Positions 8,497-16,386 of a stretch of 64,000 nucleotides of DNA are shown one piece after another. The position numbers and the translations under genes are program-made. Within the stretch, counting starts at the first letter, position 1; each line of letters begins with the position of its first letter. The stretch comes from Lewinellaceae bacterium (GTDB lineage: Bacteria; Bacteroidota; Bacteroidia; Chitinophagales; Saprospiraceae): contig JACJXX010000001.1 in the NCBI GenBank assembly GCA_020636435.1, positions 4,109,001 to 4,173,000 on the forward strand, read 5' to 3'. The notes below the pieces were generated by a model. It made no database searches. It worked only from the letters and a program-made list of their open reading frames with translations, and was not told the origin of the DNA.

Positions 8497-8822
8497 AACA
8501 ATATCAAAAAACAATCGAAGAGATCTATCAGGACATAGCAAATGCCTATAAAGGAGCTACCAATTCATTGGACGTTCAGTTATTGCTGGACAAAGAAGGC
8601 TACCATTATCAGCTTTTGATGCTGGGGTGGCAAGGGGAAGATTATACTTTTCAGAGCCTTCTGCACATCGATATTAAACAAGGGAAAATCTGGATTCAGT
8701 GGAATGCAACTGAATATCCGTTGGAAGAAGAATTGGTGAAAAAAGGAATCTCCCCTTCAGAAATAGTGCTGGGCTTGAAGCACCCTGATTATCGGCAATA
8801 CACTGATTTTGCGGTGGCGTAA
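8484..8822 (+). CDS. xisI: XisI-family protein (fdxN element excision controlling factor)
   Basis: A 112-residue protein of the normal XisI length. Family features seen: MDKIKQYQKTIEEIYQDIA at the N-terminus, DVQLLLDKEGYHYQLLMLGW, IWIQWNATE and the C-terminal GLKHPDYRQYTDFAVA. It overlaps the end of xisH, as in most xisHI pairs, so the two are probably made together and act as a unit. The fixed nuclease-fold/partner pairing invites a toxin-antitoxin or homing interpretation, but no experiment known to me settles this. No recombinase gene (XisF-like) is present in this window. Confidence 0.9.
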   Translation: MDKIKQYQKTIEEIYQDIANAYKGATNSLDVQLLLDKEGYHYQLLMLGWQGEDYTFQSLLHIDIKQGKIWIQWNATEYPLEEELVKKGISPSEIVLGLKHPDYRQYTDFAVA

Positions 8823-8833
8823 CGTTTTTCAAA

Positions 8834-9439
8834 ATGAGTGAGACCAGGCATTTACACGAAGAAGCCATGGCGATAGCTGTAGAAGCTTTTGTTGCTCAGC
8901 AAGCTGGAGACAATGAGCGCTACCTATCGCTCACCAAAGAAGCTTTGGACAAGGAAAAAGCGGCTGCCTGGCGCCTGTTTCAAAAGCTGGAAGCGGAGCC
9001 TACCCGGTCCGTATTATTCCGCAGTGCTGCCCAACTCGCCTTCAATTGTGGAGAGATCCGGGAAGCGGAGCAGTTGCTTTCTGCTGCTTTAGGCGCTAGG
9101 AAAGAATAAACTGTCCATTCTGGCTTGTCCTTTTTGCGCCATGCTGCGTTGCTCATCACTCAGGTAGCTTAGGCTATCCTCGATCTTCGCGCCTTGCCTG
9201 GCACAAAAATCACTGCCCCATAATTGAACACTTTACTCTTTCCTAGCGCCTTAGCCGGCAATCCTCCTGGTGAGATCCTATTTGAGTTGAGAACCTTGTA
9301 CAAAAAGGTGTTGGAGGTGTTGGAGGAGGGGGGGGCAAGGACGGCGGCGGATTTTTCTGGAAGTGAAGGCATCAGGATTGAAGATCTTGCTGAGGCAATT
9401 CATTTTAGGTCGTTGGATCGGGAGCCTTGGGCGGGTTGA
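8834..9439 (+). pseudogene. Small TPR-like third cassette gene, interrupted by element B and fused to comM tail
   Basis: The intact 5' part (8834-9091) encodes helical-repeat-like sequence with EPTRSVLFRSAAQLAFNCGE and REAEQLLSAAL. The frame then enters the mobile element and stops at 9107-9109, giving a 91-residue product ending GARKE. After the element, the same frame continues as ALAGNPPGEILFELRTLYKK and on into a second comM 3' end stopping at 9439. Removing the element plus one TTA restores one continuous frame of about 147 codons through SAALAGNPPGEI, which is the natural continuation of this small TPR-like family as I remember it. It starts 11 bases after xisI and is probably part of the same cassette. 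Whether the 91-residue truncated product is stable or useful is unknown. Confidence 0.8.
9092..9250. mobile_element. MITE-like element, copy B
   Basis: A 159-base non-coding element with ends GGCGCTAGGAAAGAATAAA and the complement of GGCGCTAGGAAAGAGTAAA, flanked by TTA at 9089-9091 and 9251-9253 (TTAG if the next base is counted). It has the same length and orientation as copy C. Its insertion splits the third cassette gene and supplies the premature TAA stop. Interestingly the outermost bases (GCGCTAGG) differ from copies A and C (GCACGA[GC]G) but agree between the two ends of this copy. Confidence 0.85.
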
Positions 9440-9499
9440 GTTGACAATCTGGAGATTGTCAACGGGCGGCACGGGCCAGGAGGCCCAATGCCAGCGGGT
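9339..9499 (+). repeat. comM 3'-end direct repeat, distal copy
   Basis: Encodes ARTAADFSGSEGIRIEDLAE and then AIHFRSLDREPWAG, against ARTAADLGG... and ...DRESWAG in comM itself. The unrelated upstream sequence ends abruptly near 9338. Relative to the proximal copy it has about 25 extra bases after the stop, including a perfect palindrome at 9441-9462. It may be the original comM terminus displaced by the cassette, or a terminus carried in with it. Confidence 0.75.
9441..9462. terminator. Perfect palindrome, possible terminator or operator
   Basis: TTGACAATCT, a GG centre, then AGATTGTCAA: ten perfectly paired bases on each side. There is no T-run after it, so a factor-independent terminator is unlikely. 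It lies just after the distal comM 3' end and before a convergent gene. Confidence 0.4.
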
Positions 9500-9506
9500 A
9501 ATGAGG

Positions 9507-10148
9507 TTATTCTGTCAGATATCGATCATACCCCAATTGCACCAGCGCCTCGAAGCTCTCCCAAACCTCCTGAGGCACTTCGTCCCTGATCTGAAAGCCC
9601 GATTCTGCATAAATTTTGATCCGTTGCAGGTCGCCCACCATAATGCTGATGAAGTTTTGCGGGTCATCCTGCCTTATTAAATAATCCTCAAAGGATATTG
9701 CTTCTGCGGCCACCGACCAGTTTGCTTCGCTCCACTGTTTGGATGCCGTATTAAACGCCCGGCGTTTCATGTACGGCTTGGTAATGAGGATTCCCGAATT
9801 GGCCGGGAGTCCGAGATCAGCAATCAACTTTTTGGCATTCCCGATATTTTCGCCGGTATTTGTAGCCTTTTCTTCCAGGATGATCTTTTCTTCCGGCACG
9901 CCGTTGCCCATCATTATTTGGGAGAATTTCCTGGCTTCAGAAACGGCCCACATTTCCTTGGTCAGTTTTCCAAATCCGCCGGATACGACGATATAGCCGG
10001 CCAGGTTTTTAAACCAGAAAGCAGATGCATAATTGGCTACGCTCAGGTCGCTGCTCCCCAGTACCAGCATGAAATCCGATTTTTTGACGGTATAGTCAGC
10101 CCCTAAATAAGCCCAGATGTTTTTGGCGTGAGAAAGGTGATCTTGCAT
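9507..10148 (-). CDS. YdcF-like (DUF218) protein
   Basis: A 213-residue cytoplasmic protein of the ElyC/SanA/YdcF fold. Seen: LVLGSSDLSVANYAS near the N-terminus, YIVVSGGFGK (the strand-loop of the family), EARKFSQIMMGNGVPEEKIILEEKATNTGENI, the strongest family signature (E..S.NT.EN type), and GILITKPYMKRRAFNT. YdcF of E. coli binds SAM; the reaction of this subgroup is unknown. No signal peptide or membrane segment is present. Its promoter region now borders mobile element C. Confidence 0.85.
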   Translation of the reverse strand: MQDHLSHAKNIWAYLGADYTVKKSDFMLVLGSSDLSVANYASAFWFKNLAGYIVVSGGFGKLTKEMWAVSEARKFSQIMMGNGVPEEKIILEEKATNTGENIGNAKKLIADLGLPANSGILITKPYMKRRAFNTASKQWSEANWSVAAEAISFEDYLIRQDDPQNFISIMVGDLQRIKIYAESGFQIRDEVPQEVWESFEALVQLGYDRYLTE

Positions 10149-10160
10149 TAAAACTATTTA

Positions 10161-10319
10161 GGCACGACGAAAGAATAAACTGTCCATTCTGGCTTGTACT
10201 TTTTGCGCCATGCTGCGTTGCTCATCACTCAGGTAGCTTTGGCTATCCTCATTCTTCGCGCCTTGCCTGGCACAAAAATTACTGCCCCATAATTGAACAC
10301 TTTATTCTTTCCTCGTGCC
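10161..10319. mobile_element. MITE-like element, copy C
   Basis: 159 bases with ends GGCACGACGAAAGAATAAA and the complement of GGCACGAGGAAAGAATAAA, flanked by TTA at 10158-10160 and 10320-10322. It is nearly identical internally to copy B and lies in the same orientation. It sits between the start of the YdcF-like gene and the stop of the lipoprotein gene; the right-hand TTA is that gene's TAA stop codon read on the other strand, so the insertion left the protein unchanged but replaced its downstream region. Confidence 0.85.
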
Positions 10320-10916
10320 TTAGTCCTCCGGCGGCGGCGAGATCATAATGTGCGCCCGGTGCGTGCCGGGGTCCATGATCCAGGGCCCTCCCCGAACAGT
10401 GGGCTGCAGCGGCAAACCGGTAGACTCGGCCGTAGCCCAGGGGATGTAGACCACATAGCGGTAGTATGCCCCTGTGACCTGTCCTGTTTCCGGGTCGTAT
10501 TTGCCGCCGGGGCCTTCCAGGAGGTGAAGGGTTGTCGGCTGCTCCGGCATTTTCAGCTTGCCGGCCTTGGCCTCGGCTTCCCGGATATCAAAGACTTCGC
10601 CGCTGCTCTTTCCTTCGGCTTTCAACTCGCGGCCGCGGGCCATGAACGGTTCCAGGTCTTTGTGATAGCAGGCCGTTTGGAAGCCTTCCCGGTTGGGGTC
10701 GTCGGCCAGGCAAATGAGTGGGTTGGTTCCTTCCCGCAAGAGGACCAGGTTTCCTTTATTGGTATAGCCGTAGACGGCAGCTCCTGCCCTGGCTTCTTCA
10801 GGCGCCGCCATTACGGCAGCGTTGATCTGGGCTTCCGGGTCGGGGGCTTTTTCCTGGGCGCAGGAGGGGAGGCAGAACAGGATCAGAATGGACAATAGAG
10901 AGGAAGCTTTTTTCAT
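10320..10916 (-). CDS. Uncharacterised lipoprotein
   Basis: A 198-residue protein with a clear lipoprotein signal peptide (MKKASSLLSILILFCLPSCAQ; lipidation on the Cys of LPSC). The mature part starts with an Ala/Glu-rich linker and then has GAAVYGYTNKGNLVLLREGTN, CLADDPN and a late WATAESTGLPLQPTVRGGPW and HIMISPPPED. The His-rich C-terminal motif and two Cys residues could bind metal, but I do not recognise the family. Likely periplasmic face of a membrane. The stop codon coincides with the border of element C. Confidence 0.75.
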   Translation of the reverse strand: MKKASSLLSILILFCLPSCAQEKAPDPEAQINAAVMAAPEEARAGAAVYGYTNKGNLVLLREGTNPLICLADDPNREGFQTACYHKDLEPFMARGRELKAEGKSSGEVFDIREAEAKAGKLKMPEQPTTLHLLEGPGGKYDPETGQVTGAYYRYVVYIPWATAESTGLPLQPTVRGGPWIMDPGTHRAHIMISPPPED

Positions 10917-11119
10917 GGCAGGGCGTTTTGTTGTCCTACCAAAATAATAAAAATATGGTTAGGGGTGAGGAAATAAATAAGCTACTCAAAATGACGAAGG
11001 TATTTTTTCTTCGCGCATTTGACGCGCATAGTGGGGCTACGTAAGGAAAATGCAACGACGCATAAAGGGAAAAGACCAAGTCAGATGGGTAGGTTATTTG
11101 TTACGTCACCCCTTACCCC

Positions 11120-12007
11120 TTACATTTTAGAAGTGGAATCCTGAGCAGCCCAACTCTCCCCCGGCAGCCACCCCTCAAAAAACCCATACATCGCATACAA
11201 CTCCAGCGCAAACGGCAAATACCCCAGATAGCCCAAAAGGGGCATCTCAAAAACATGCCAAAAATCTACGTATGGCACCTGATACAGCCACTTGGGAGAG
11301 GAGTAGTAATTCCACAGCTCCCAAAAGAAACCGCAGGTGAGGCCGCCCAGCCAGAGGGCGAAAACCAGGCGCCAGTCGCCCCGGGCCGTCCTTCGGAGGA
11401 GGGAAGGCTTGCCCAGCCACAGGTTGATGGGGTCCATGATAAAAAACAGGGACATCCAGATAAAGGCCATGCCGTACTGCGGCCAGAACAGGGTGGCCGC
11501 CAGCATGGCCCAGCCCAGGAAGAAAAACAACCAGGCCGTCATCGGGCGCTTTCCTACCTCCCATCCCCGTTTGATGTTTCTAAGCCAGGAGAACGTCCAG
11601 AAAAACTGTGTGGTGACCAGCACTGCCGGCAAAACCACAGAAAAGTTAAGGGTACAGTACAGGTAATACTCCAGGTCGCTGAAAGCATCGATGGGGGTGT
11701 AAAGCCAGTACTGCGTCCGGACGTTGATGGTCTCAAAAATCCACCATAAAGGGGCCGACAGCAGGAAGAGCAAGGCGAAGCTCCCGGGGTTTTGGCTAAG
11801 CCAGGAGCGATCCTGCCGGTAATGTACGAGAGCATCAACCGTCAGGATGTAGCCCAGCCAGAGGGGGAAGAAAGCCCAGTGGGAGCGCAGGCCCGTCAGG
11901 CGCCAGTTGAGGTACCAGAAAAGGGCAACCAGTAATATCCCGCCCCAGCCGTGGGCGGGCCATTGGGAATTGGCATTTTTTGTAGCTGTACTTTCAGTAC
12001 CGGACAT
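11120..12007 (-). CDS. Multi-pass integral membrane protein of unknown function
   Basis: A 295-residue, Trp- and Phe-rich protein with about seven to eight hydrophobic segments (for example GGILLVALFWYLNW, FALLFLLSAPLWWIF, AWLFFFLGWAMLAATLFW, LVFALWLGGLTCGFFWELWN, PLLGYLGYLPFALELYAMY). The motif FFWELWNYYS..KW.Y.VPY is striking and resembles uncharacterised membrane proteins of Bacteroidota. No transporter or enzyme motif is recognised. Alone on the minus strand, 55 bases upstream of the ArsC-like gene's end. Confidence 0.75.
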   Translation of the reverse strand: MSGTESTATKNANSQWPAHGWGGILLVALFWYLNWRLTGLRSHWAFFPLWLGYILTVDALVHYRQDRSWLSQNPGSFALLFLLSAPLWWIFETINVRTQYWLYTPIDAFSDLEYYLYCTLNFSVVLPAVLVTTQFFWTFSWLRNIKRGWEVGKRPMTAWLFFFLGWAMLAATLFWPQYGMAFIWMSLFFIMDPINLWLGKPSLLRRTARGDWRLVFALWLGGLTCGFFWELWNYYSSPKWLYQVPYVDFWHVFEMPLLGYLGYLPFALELYAMYGFFEGWLPGESWAAQDSTSKM

Positions 12008-12062
12008 AGCTTAGCTTACGGCTGATATTTAAACAGTATCTTCCCCTTTCCCACATCGACTT

Positions 12063-12458
12063 TTACTGTGCCAATTCCTCTAATTCTTCCTCCTCCTTAA
12101 CCAGGCGGTAAACATCCTTCGGGTTCAGGCAGAGGACGGCCCTGTCACCCCGGATAGCGATAGGCGCTTTGATCAGTTCCGGGTTGGAACGCAGAATGTT
12201 GAACCAACCCTCTTCATCAAATTCCCGCCCCCGGATATTGGCCTGGTAGTAAGGATGGGCTTTGTTCATCAATTCTTTCGGATGCATCTTCAAAGCCGTC
12301 AGCACTTTGCACCACTCTGTATTGCCTCGGCAGGGGTTTTGTTGAAAAGAGTAGGCTTTAACATAATGGGAGAGGCTTTGAGCATAGGCGACCGCCTTGC
12401 GGTCACTGCTGGATTCAGGATTGTAATAGATCGCAATTTCCCGCTTACTCGTTTTCAT
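12063..12458 (-). CDS. ArsC/Spx-fold protein lacking the catalytic cysteine
   Basis: A 131-residue protein with the thioredoxin-like ArsC layout: an N-terminal AIYYNPESSSDRKAVAYA segment, a middle CKVLTALKMHPKELM, and the late LIKAPIAIRGDRAVLC. In arsenate reductases and Spx the N-terminal loop is NP.CS.SR with a reactive Cys; here the position reads NPESSSD, with no Cys. It therefore cannot use the classical thiol mechanism. Two other Cys residues (CRGNTEWC) are present near residue 43-49. It may act as a binding or regulatory protein, as other cysteine-less family members are presumed to. Confidence 0.75.
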   Translation of the reverse strand: MKTSKREIAIYYNPESSSDRKAVAYAQSLSHYVKAYSFQQNPCRGNTEWCKVLTALKMHPKELMNKAHPYYQANIRGREFDEEGWFNILRSNPELIKAPIAIRGDRAVLCLNPKDVYRLVKEEEELEELAQ

Positions 12459-12604
12459 GGCATTTATTTTTGTTGGTTAAACCATTATATTCCGAATGCC
12501 ACCCATAATTTACCTATTATCCGGCAACCCAACAATGACTTGGATCATCCCCGAAAGGATTCTTAAAGGCCAATTTTTCCTATCTTGCCATAAACTAGAC
12601 AAGT

Positions 12605-14929
12605 ATGAAAAAGCCGACCCTCGCCATTTTCAGTCTCCTGATCGCATTGATGCACTTTTCCCCCGGCCTGGCCCAAACGCCCTACGCTCCCGAAAAGCTC
12701 ACCGCCGAAGACTACCACCGCGGAGAATATGCCCTGAGCGCCCACACTTCCTTCCTGGTGTTCCGGGACGACGTGCGCCCCACCTGGATTGACAGCTACC
12801 GCTTCTGGTACCGCAACAGTATCCCGGAAGGACAGGAGTTTATTCTGGTGGATGCCCGGAAAAAGACGAAAGAACAGGCGTTCGACCACAAAAAGCTGGC
12901 GGAGGCGCTTAGTCAGGCCACTGGTACAGAATATACCTCTTTGCGACTGCCTTTTTCCAGTTTCGAATTTACGGAAGACGAACAAAGCATCGTTTTCAAC
13001 GCCAAAGGCCAACGGTTCACCTGCAACCTGAAAACCTACGCCTGCACCGCAGAGGAAGCGCCGGATCGATTGGGGCGCCAATACACCCTTTCTCCCGACG
13101 GCGCCAAAGCGGCTTTTATCCGCGATTTCAACCTTTGGATAAAAGATGTGAAAACCGGCGAAGAAACCCAACTCACCACCGACGGCGAACAGGATTTCGG
13201 CTACGCCACCAACAACGCCGGCTGGATCAAAAGCGAGCGGCCCGTCCTGCTCTGGTCGCCCGACTCGAAAAAGATCGCCACCTTTCAGCACGACGGCCGC
13301 GGGGTGGGCGAGATGTACCTGGCCACCACCAACGTCGGCCACCCCAAGCTGGAAGCCTGGAAGTATCCTTTGCCGGGCGACAGCCTCATCTTCCGCATCC
13401 ACCGGGTAGTCGTTCACCTGGACGGGCCGCGCGTGGTGCGCCTGCAGATGCCGCCCGACCCGCACCGCTCTTCCGTTACCGACCATGTAGCCGGATGGGA
13501 CGGCACATTCCTCGATGTGGAATGGAGCGAGGATGGCGGCCAACTGGCCTTCCTTTCCAATTCGCGGGATCACAAGGAAGCGGCGCTGCGCGTGGCCGAC
13601 CCCCAAACGGGCGAAGTGCGGAAAGTGCTGGAAGAACGGGAAGAAACCTTCTTCGAATCCGGTTACCGGATGAGCAACTGGCATGTCCTGAAAGCCTCTG
13701 ATGAGGTGATCTGGTTCTCTCAGCGCAGCGATTGGGGGCACCTTTACCTTTACAACCTGGAAACGGGCAAATTGAAGCACCCCATAACGCAAGGCGAGTG
13801 GAACGTTTTGCAGGTGCTGAAAGTCGATGAGAAAGAACGCATCATATACTTTACCGGCGCAGGCCGGGAGGCCGGCGACCCTTACTTCCAGTATCTGTAC
13901 CGCGTCGGTATGGATGGCTCGAATCTGAAACTGCTCAGCCCCGACAGCGCCAACCATGAGATTTCGCTCTCGCCTTCCGGCGAATTTTTTGTGGACAGCT
14001 ATTCTACGCCGGCCACTCCTCCGGTTACTGTCCTGCGGAACAATATAGGGGAGAAACTACTTACGCTGGAAGAGGCCGACATTTCCCGCCTGCTGGAATC
14101 CGGCTGGGTTCCACCCATGCCCATTACCGTGAAGGCCAGGGACGGCGTTACGGACCTTTACGGGCTGCTGTTCAAACCGGCCAACTTTGGCCCGGAAAAG
14201 AAATACCCGATCATCAACTACATCTACCCCGGCCCGCAATCCGGCAGCGTGGGCAGCCGCAGTTTTTCGGCTTCCCGCCGCGACAACCAGGCCCTGGCCA
14301 ACCTGGGCTTCATCGTGGTGTCCATCGACGCCATGGGCACGCCCATGCGCTCGAAATCCTTCCACGCCGCCTACTACGGCAATATGGGCGACAACGGCCT
14401 GCCCGACCAGGTGGCCGGCATGCAACAACTGGCCGGACGCTACCCCTGGATCGACCTGGACCGCGCCGGCATCTACGGCCATTCCGGCGGCGGCTTCGCT
14501 TCCACCGACGCCATCCTCCGCTATCCGGATTTCTTCAAGGTGGCCGTAAGCGGCGCCGGCAACCACGACAACCGCAACTACGAAGACGACTGGGGCGAAA
14601 AATGGCAGGGCCTGCTGGAAACCTTCCCGGACGGAACGACCAACTACGACAACCAGGCCAACCAACTGCTGGTGGAAAACCTCAAGGGCAAGTTGCTGCT
14701 CACCCACGGCACTATGGATACGAATGTGCCCGTGTACAATACCCTGCTCGTGGTGGATAGGCTCATCGAGGCTAATAAAGACTTTGACCTGGCGCTGTTC
14801 CCCAACCGGGGGCACGGCTTTGCCATGGAACCGTATATGATGCGCAAGCGGTGGGATTATTTTGTGAAAAACCTCCTGGGGGCGGAGCCGCCAAAGGAGT
14901 ACGAATTCAATGAGCCTGCCCGTCCATGA
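12605..14929 (+). CDS. Exported S9 family prolyl peptidase (DPP-IV-like)
   Basis: A 774-residue serine peptidase with a signal peptide ending LAQ at about residue 24. The N-terminal ~480 residues form the DPP-IV beta-propeller (TWIDSYRFWYRN..., VLLWSPDSKKIATFQHD). The C-terminal alpha/beta hydrolase domain has GIYGHSGGGFAS with Ser627, HGTMDTNVP with Asp705 and NRGHGF with His737, a complete Ser-Asp-His triad. It probably removes dipeptides or tripeptides from peptides in the periplasm. A possible promoter -7 box (TATCTTGC) lies at 12581. Transcribed alone. Confidence 0.92.
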   Translation: MKKPTLAIFSLLIALMHFSPGLAQTPYAPEKLTAEDYHRGEYALSAHTSFLVFRDDVRPTWIDSYRFWYRNSIPEGQEFILVDARKKTKEQAFDHKKLAEALSQATGTEYTSLRLPFSSFEFTEDEQSIVFNAKGQRFTCNLKTYACTAEEAPDRLGRQYTLSPDGAKAAFIRDFNLWIKDVKTGEETQLTTDGEQDFGYATNNAGWIKSERPVLLWSPDSKKIATFQHDGRGVGEMYLATTNVGHPKLEAWKYPLPGDSLIFRIHRVVVHLDGPRVVRLQMPPDPHRSSVTDHVAGWDGTFLDVEWSEDGGQLAFLSNSRDHKEAALRVADPQTGEVRKVLEEREETFFESGYRMSNWHVLKASDEVIWFSQRSDWGHLYLYNLETGKLKHPITQGEWNVLQVLKVDEKERIIYFTGAGREAGDPYFQYLYRVGMDGSNLKLLSPDSANHEISLSPSGEFFVDSYSTPATPPVTVLRNNIGEKLLTLEEADISRLLESGWVPPMPITVKARDGVTDLYGLLFKPANFGPEKKYPIINYIYPGPQSGSVGSRSFSASRRDNQALANLGFIVVSIDAMGTPMRSKSFHAAYYGNMGDNGLPDQVAGMQQLAGRYPWIDLDRAGIYGHSGGGFASTDAILRYPDFFKVAVSGAGNHDNRNYEDDWGEKWQGLLETFPDGTTNYDNQANQLLVENLKGKLLLTHGTMDTNVPVYNTLLVVDRLIEANKDFDLALFPNRGHGFAMEPYMMRKRWDYFVKNLLGAEPPKEYEFNEPARP

Positions 14930-14976
14930 CCATTTGTATACAAGTATCTGATGGGTGGGAATTATTTAAAAAAAAC

Positions 14977-15112
14977 GGCTACCCGTCTAAGGTTGGACAG
15001 AGGTTGCCAGAGAGGCGTACGATCTACGGGCACGGTGACGGCATGGGCTGTGTACGATGTACGGGGCCAACCAAGGCAGGGCCTCCGGTTGTCCAACCTT
15101 AGAATGGTAGCC
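14977..15112. mobile_element. Small inverted-repeat element with GTGTACGATGTACG core (copy 1)
   Basis: 136 bases with near-perfect 24-base terminal inverted repeats: left GGCTACCCGTCTAAGGTTGG at 14977 onward, right the complement of GGCTACCATTCTAAGGTTGG ending at 15112. AAAAAAAC lies immediately outside both ends (ending 14976 and 15113-15120), a possible 8-base target duplication. The interior has TGTGTACGATGTACG. A relative is at 39179-39330. No coding capacity. Confidence 0.75.
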
Positions 15113-15154
15113 AAAAAAACTTGCCAACAACTGCTCCAAAGAGACGGCCACAAA

Positions 15155-15667
15155 TCAGGAGGTTTCTCCCAGAAACCCCACCACCCCTTCCCAATCCACC
15201 GGTTTTTCCCCGCTGAGGGTATAAAGGCCCGGAAGGCCCGGCCCCGGCTGGCCGTATCGCAAAAAGCTTTCCCAGATGTGTTCGATGTACCAATCCGGTT
15301 CCCTGCCCCAGCGAAGGTCGTTCACTTTTCTCTCCAGGAAGGTGGATTTGGAGATTTGAACGAAAAAGCACTTGTCGAACAGCGCGTTGCAGAGGCCGTC
15401 GTATAAGGCCATCAACCCTTCTGCGATGACAATATCCGCTGTTTTGGAATGGGTGGTTATGGCCTGGCGAAACCGCTCAAAATCAATGGATTCGGGGTGC
15501 TCCCAGTCCACCTTGCCCCGGGTTTTCGGAATGGCTTCTTCCGGGAAGGCAAAGTCGTCCTGGTGCAGGATAACGGGAGCGAGGCCTTGCTTGCGGAAGT
15601 GCCGCGCCAACCGCCGGGCCAGGCTGGTTTTTCCCGACCGGCTCACTCCGCCGATGCCTATAATCAT
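15155..15667 (-). CDS. Uridine/nicotinamide riboside kinase-like P-loop kinase
   Basis: A 170-residue kinase. Walker A GVSRSGKT at residues 7-14, the DD motif LHQDDF (about 35-40) typical of uridine kinase/phosphoribulokinase-like enzymes, a DWEHPESIDF nucleoside-binding stretch and IVIAEGLMALYD for Walker B. Length and the QDDF..P motif resemble eukaryotic-type nicotinamide riboside kinases. The gene is divergent from pnuC with only 34 bases between, so it most likely phosphorylates nicotinamide riboside brought in by PnuC, giving NMN for NAD synthesis (inference from context). Confidence 0.75.
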   Translation of the reverse strand: MIIGIGGVSRSGKTSLARRLARHFRKQGLAPVILHQDDFAFPEEAIPKTRGKVDWEHPESIDFERFRQAITTHSKTADIVIAEGLMALYDGLCNALFDKCFFVQISKSTFLERKVNDLRWGREPDWYIEHIWESFLRYGQPGPGLPGLYTLSGEKPVDWEGVVGFLGETS

Positions 15668-15701
15668 ACTTTGTGTACTTTTGTTCTATATCTATTGAAT
15701 A

Positions 15702-16271
15702 ATGGAACCAACTGTACTGCAAATTATCGAATTTATCGCTGTGGTGAGCGGGATGACCCACGTTTACCTGCTTACCCGCCAAAAGATCATCGCCTGGCCG
15801 TTCGGGTTGCTCAGCGTAGGGCTTTACATTTTTATCTTCGCGGAGTCCCGGTTGTATTCCGACGTTATCCTGCACGTCATTTATGTGATGCTCAACATTT
15901 ACGGATGGTGGAACTGGGCACATAAGGGGCCGGAGGAAGACGAATTGCCGGTCACCCGGTTGACGAGAACCGAGATTGCCGCCTGGAGCGCGCTCATCCT
16001 GGCCGGCTTCATCGCCTGGGGCAGCATCATGAAAGCCAACACCAACGCCGATTTCCCCTATCCCGACGCCTTTACCACCGTCGCCAGCCTGGTGGCCCAG
16101 TTCCTGCTGGCCCGCAAAAAGCTGGAAAACTGGATGCTCTGGATCATCGTGGATATTGTGGCCATCAACATCTACGCGCTCAAAGGGCTTTACCTGACCT
16201 CCGGTTTGTATGGCGTGTACCTATTATTATGCATCAAGGGGTGGCGGGATTGGCGAAAGGCCATGGGCTGA
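15702..16271 (+). CDS. pnuC: Nicotinamide riboside transporter PnuC
   Basis: A 189-residue inner membrane protein with about seven hydrophobic helices. It has the PnuC signatures WPFGLLSVGLYIFIF, LYSDVILHVIYVMLNIYGWWNW (Trp-rich substrate-gating motif) and the C-terminal NWMLWIIVDIVAINIYALKG with a second internal repeat. PnuC takes up nicotinamide riboside by facilitated diffusion that is made one-way by intracellular phosphorylation, matching the divergent kinase gene. A perfect TACTTTTG sequence (Bacteroidota -7 box TAnnTTTG) lies at 15676-15683, giving a short leader; the -33 element is not clear. Confidence 0.92.
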   Translation: MEPTVLQIIEFIAVVSGMTHVYLLTRQKIIAWPFGLLSVGLYIFIFAESRLYSDVILHVIYVMLNIYGWWNWAHKGPEEDELPVTRLTRTEIAAWSALILAGFIAWGSIMKANTNADFPYPDAFTTVASLVAQFLLARKKLENWMLWIIVDIVAINIYALKGLYLTSGLYGVYLLLCIKGWRDWRKAMG

Positions 16272-16386
16272 CTGGTTTTGCTCCCAATTTGACAATTGCC
16301 TTAAAAAGGGATGGGATTGTGGGAGGCAACTGCATTTTCAGGCTATCTTTAAGGAAAAGAAAGAACACTCAAAACCAAACCTCCCT

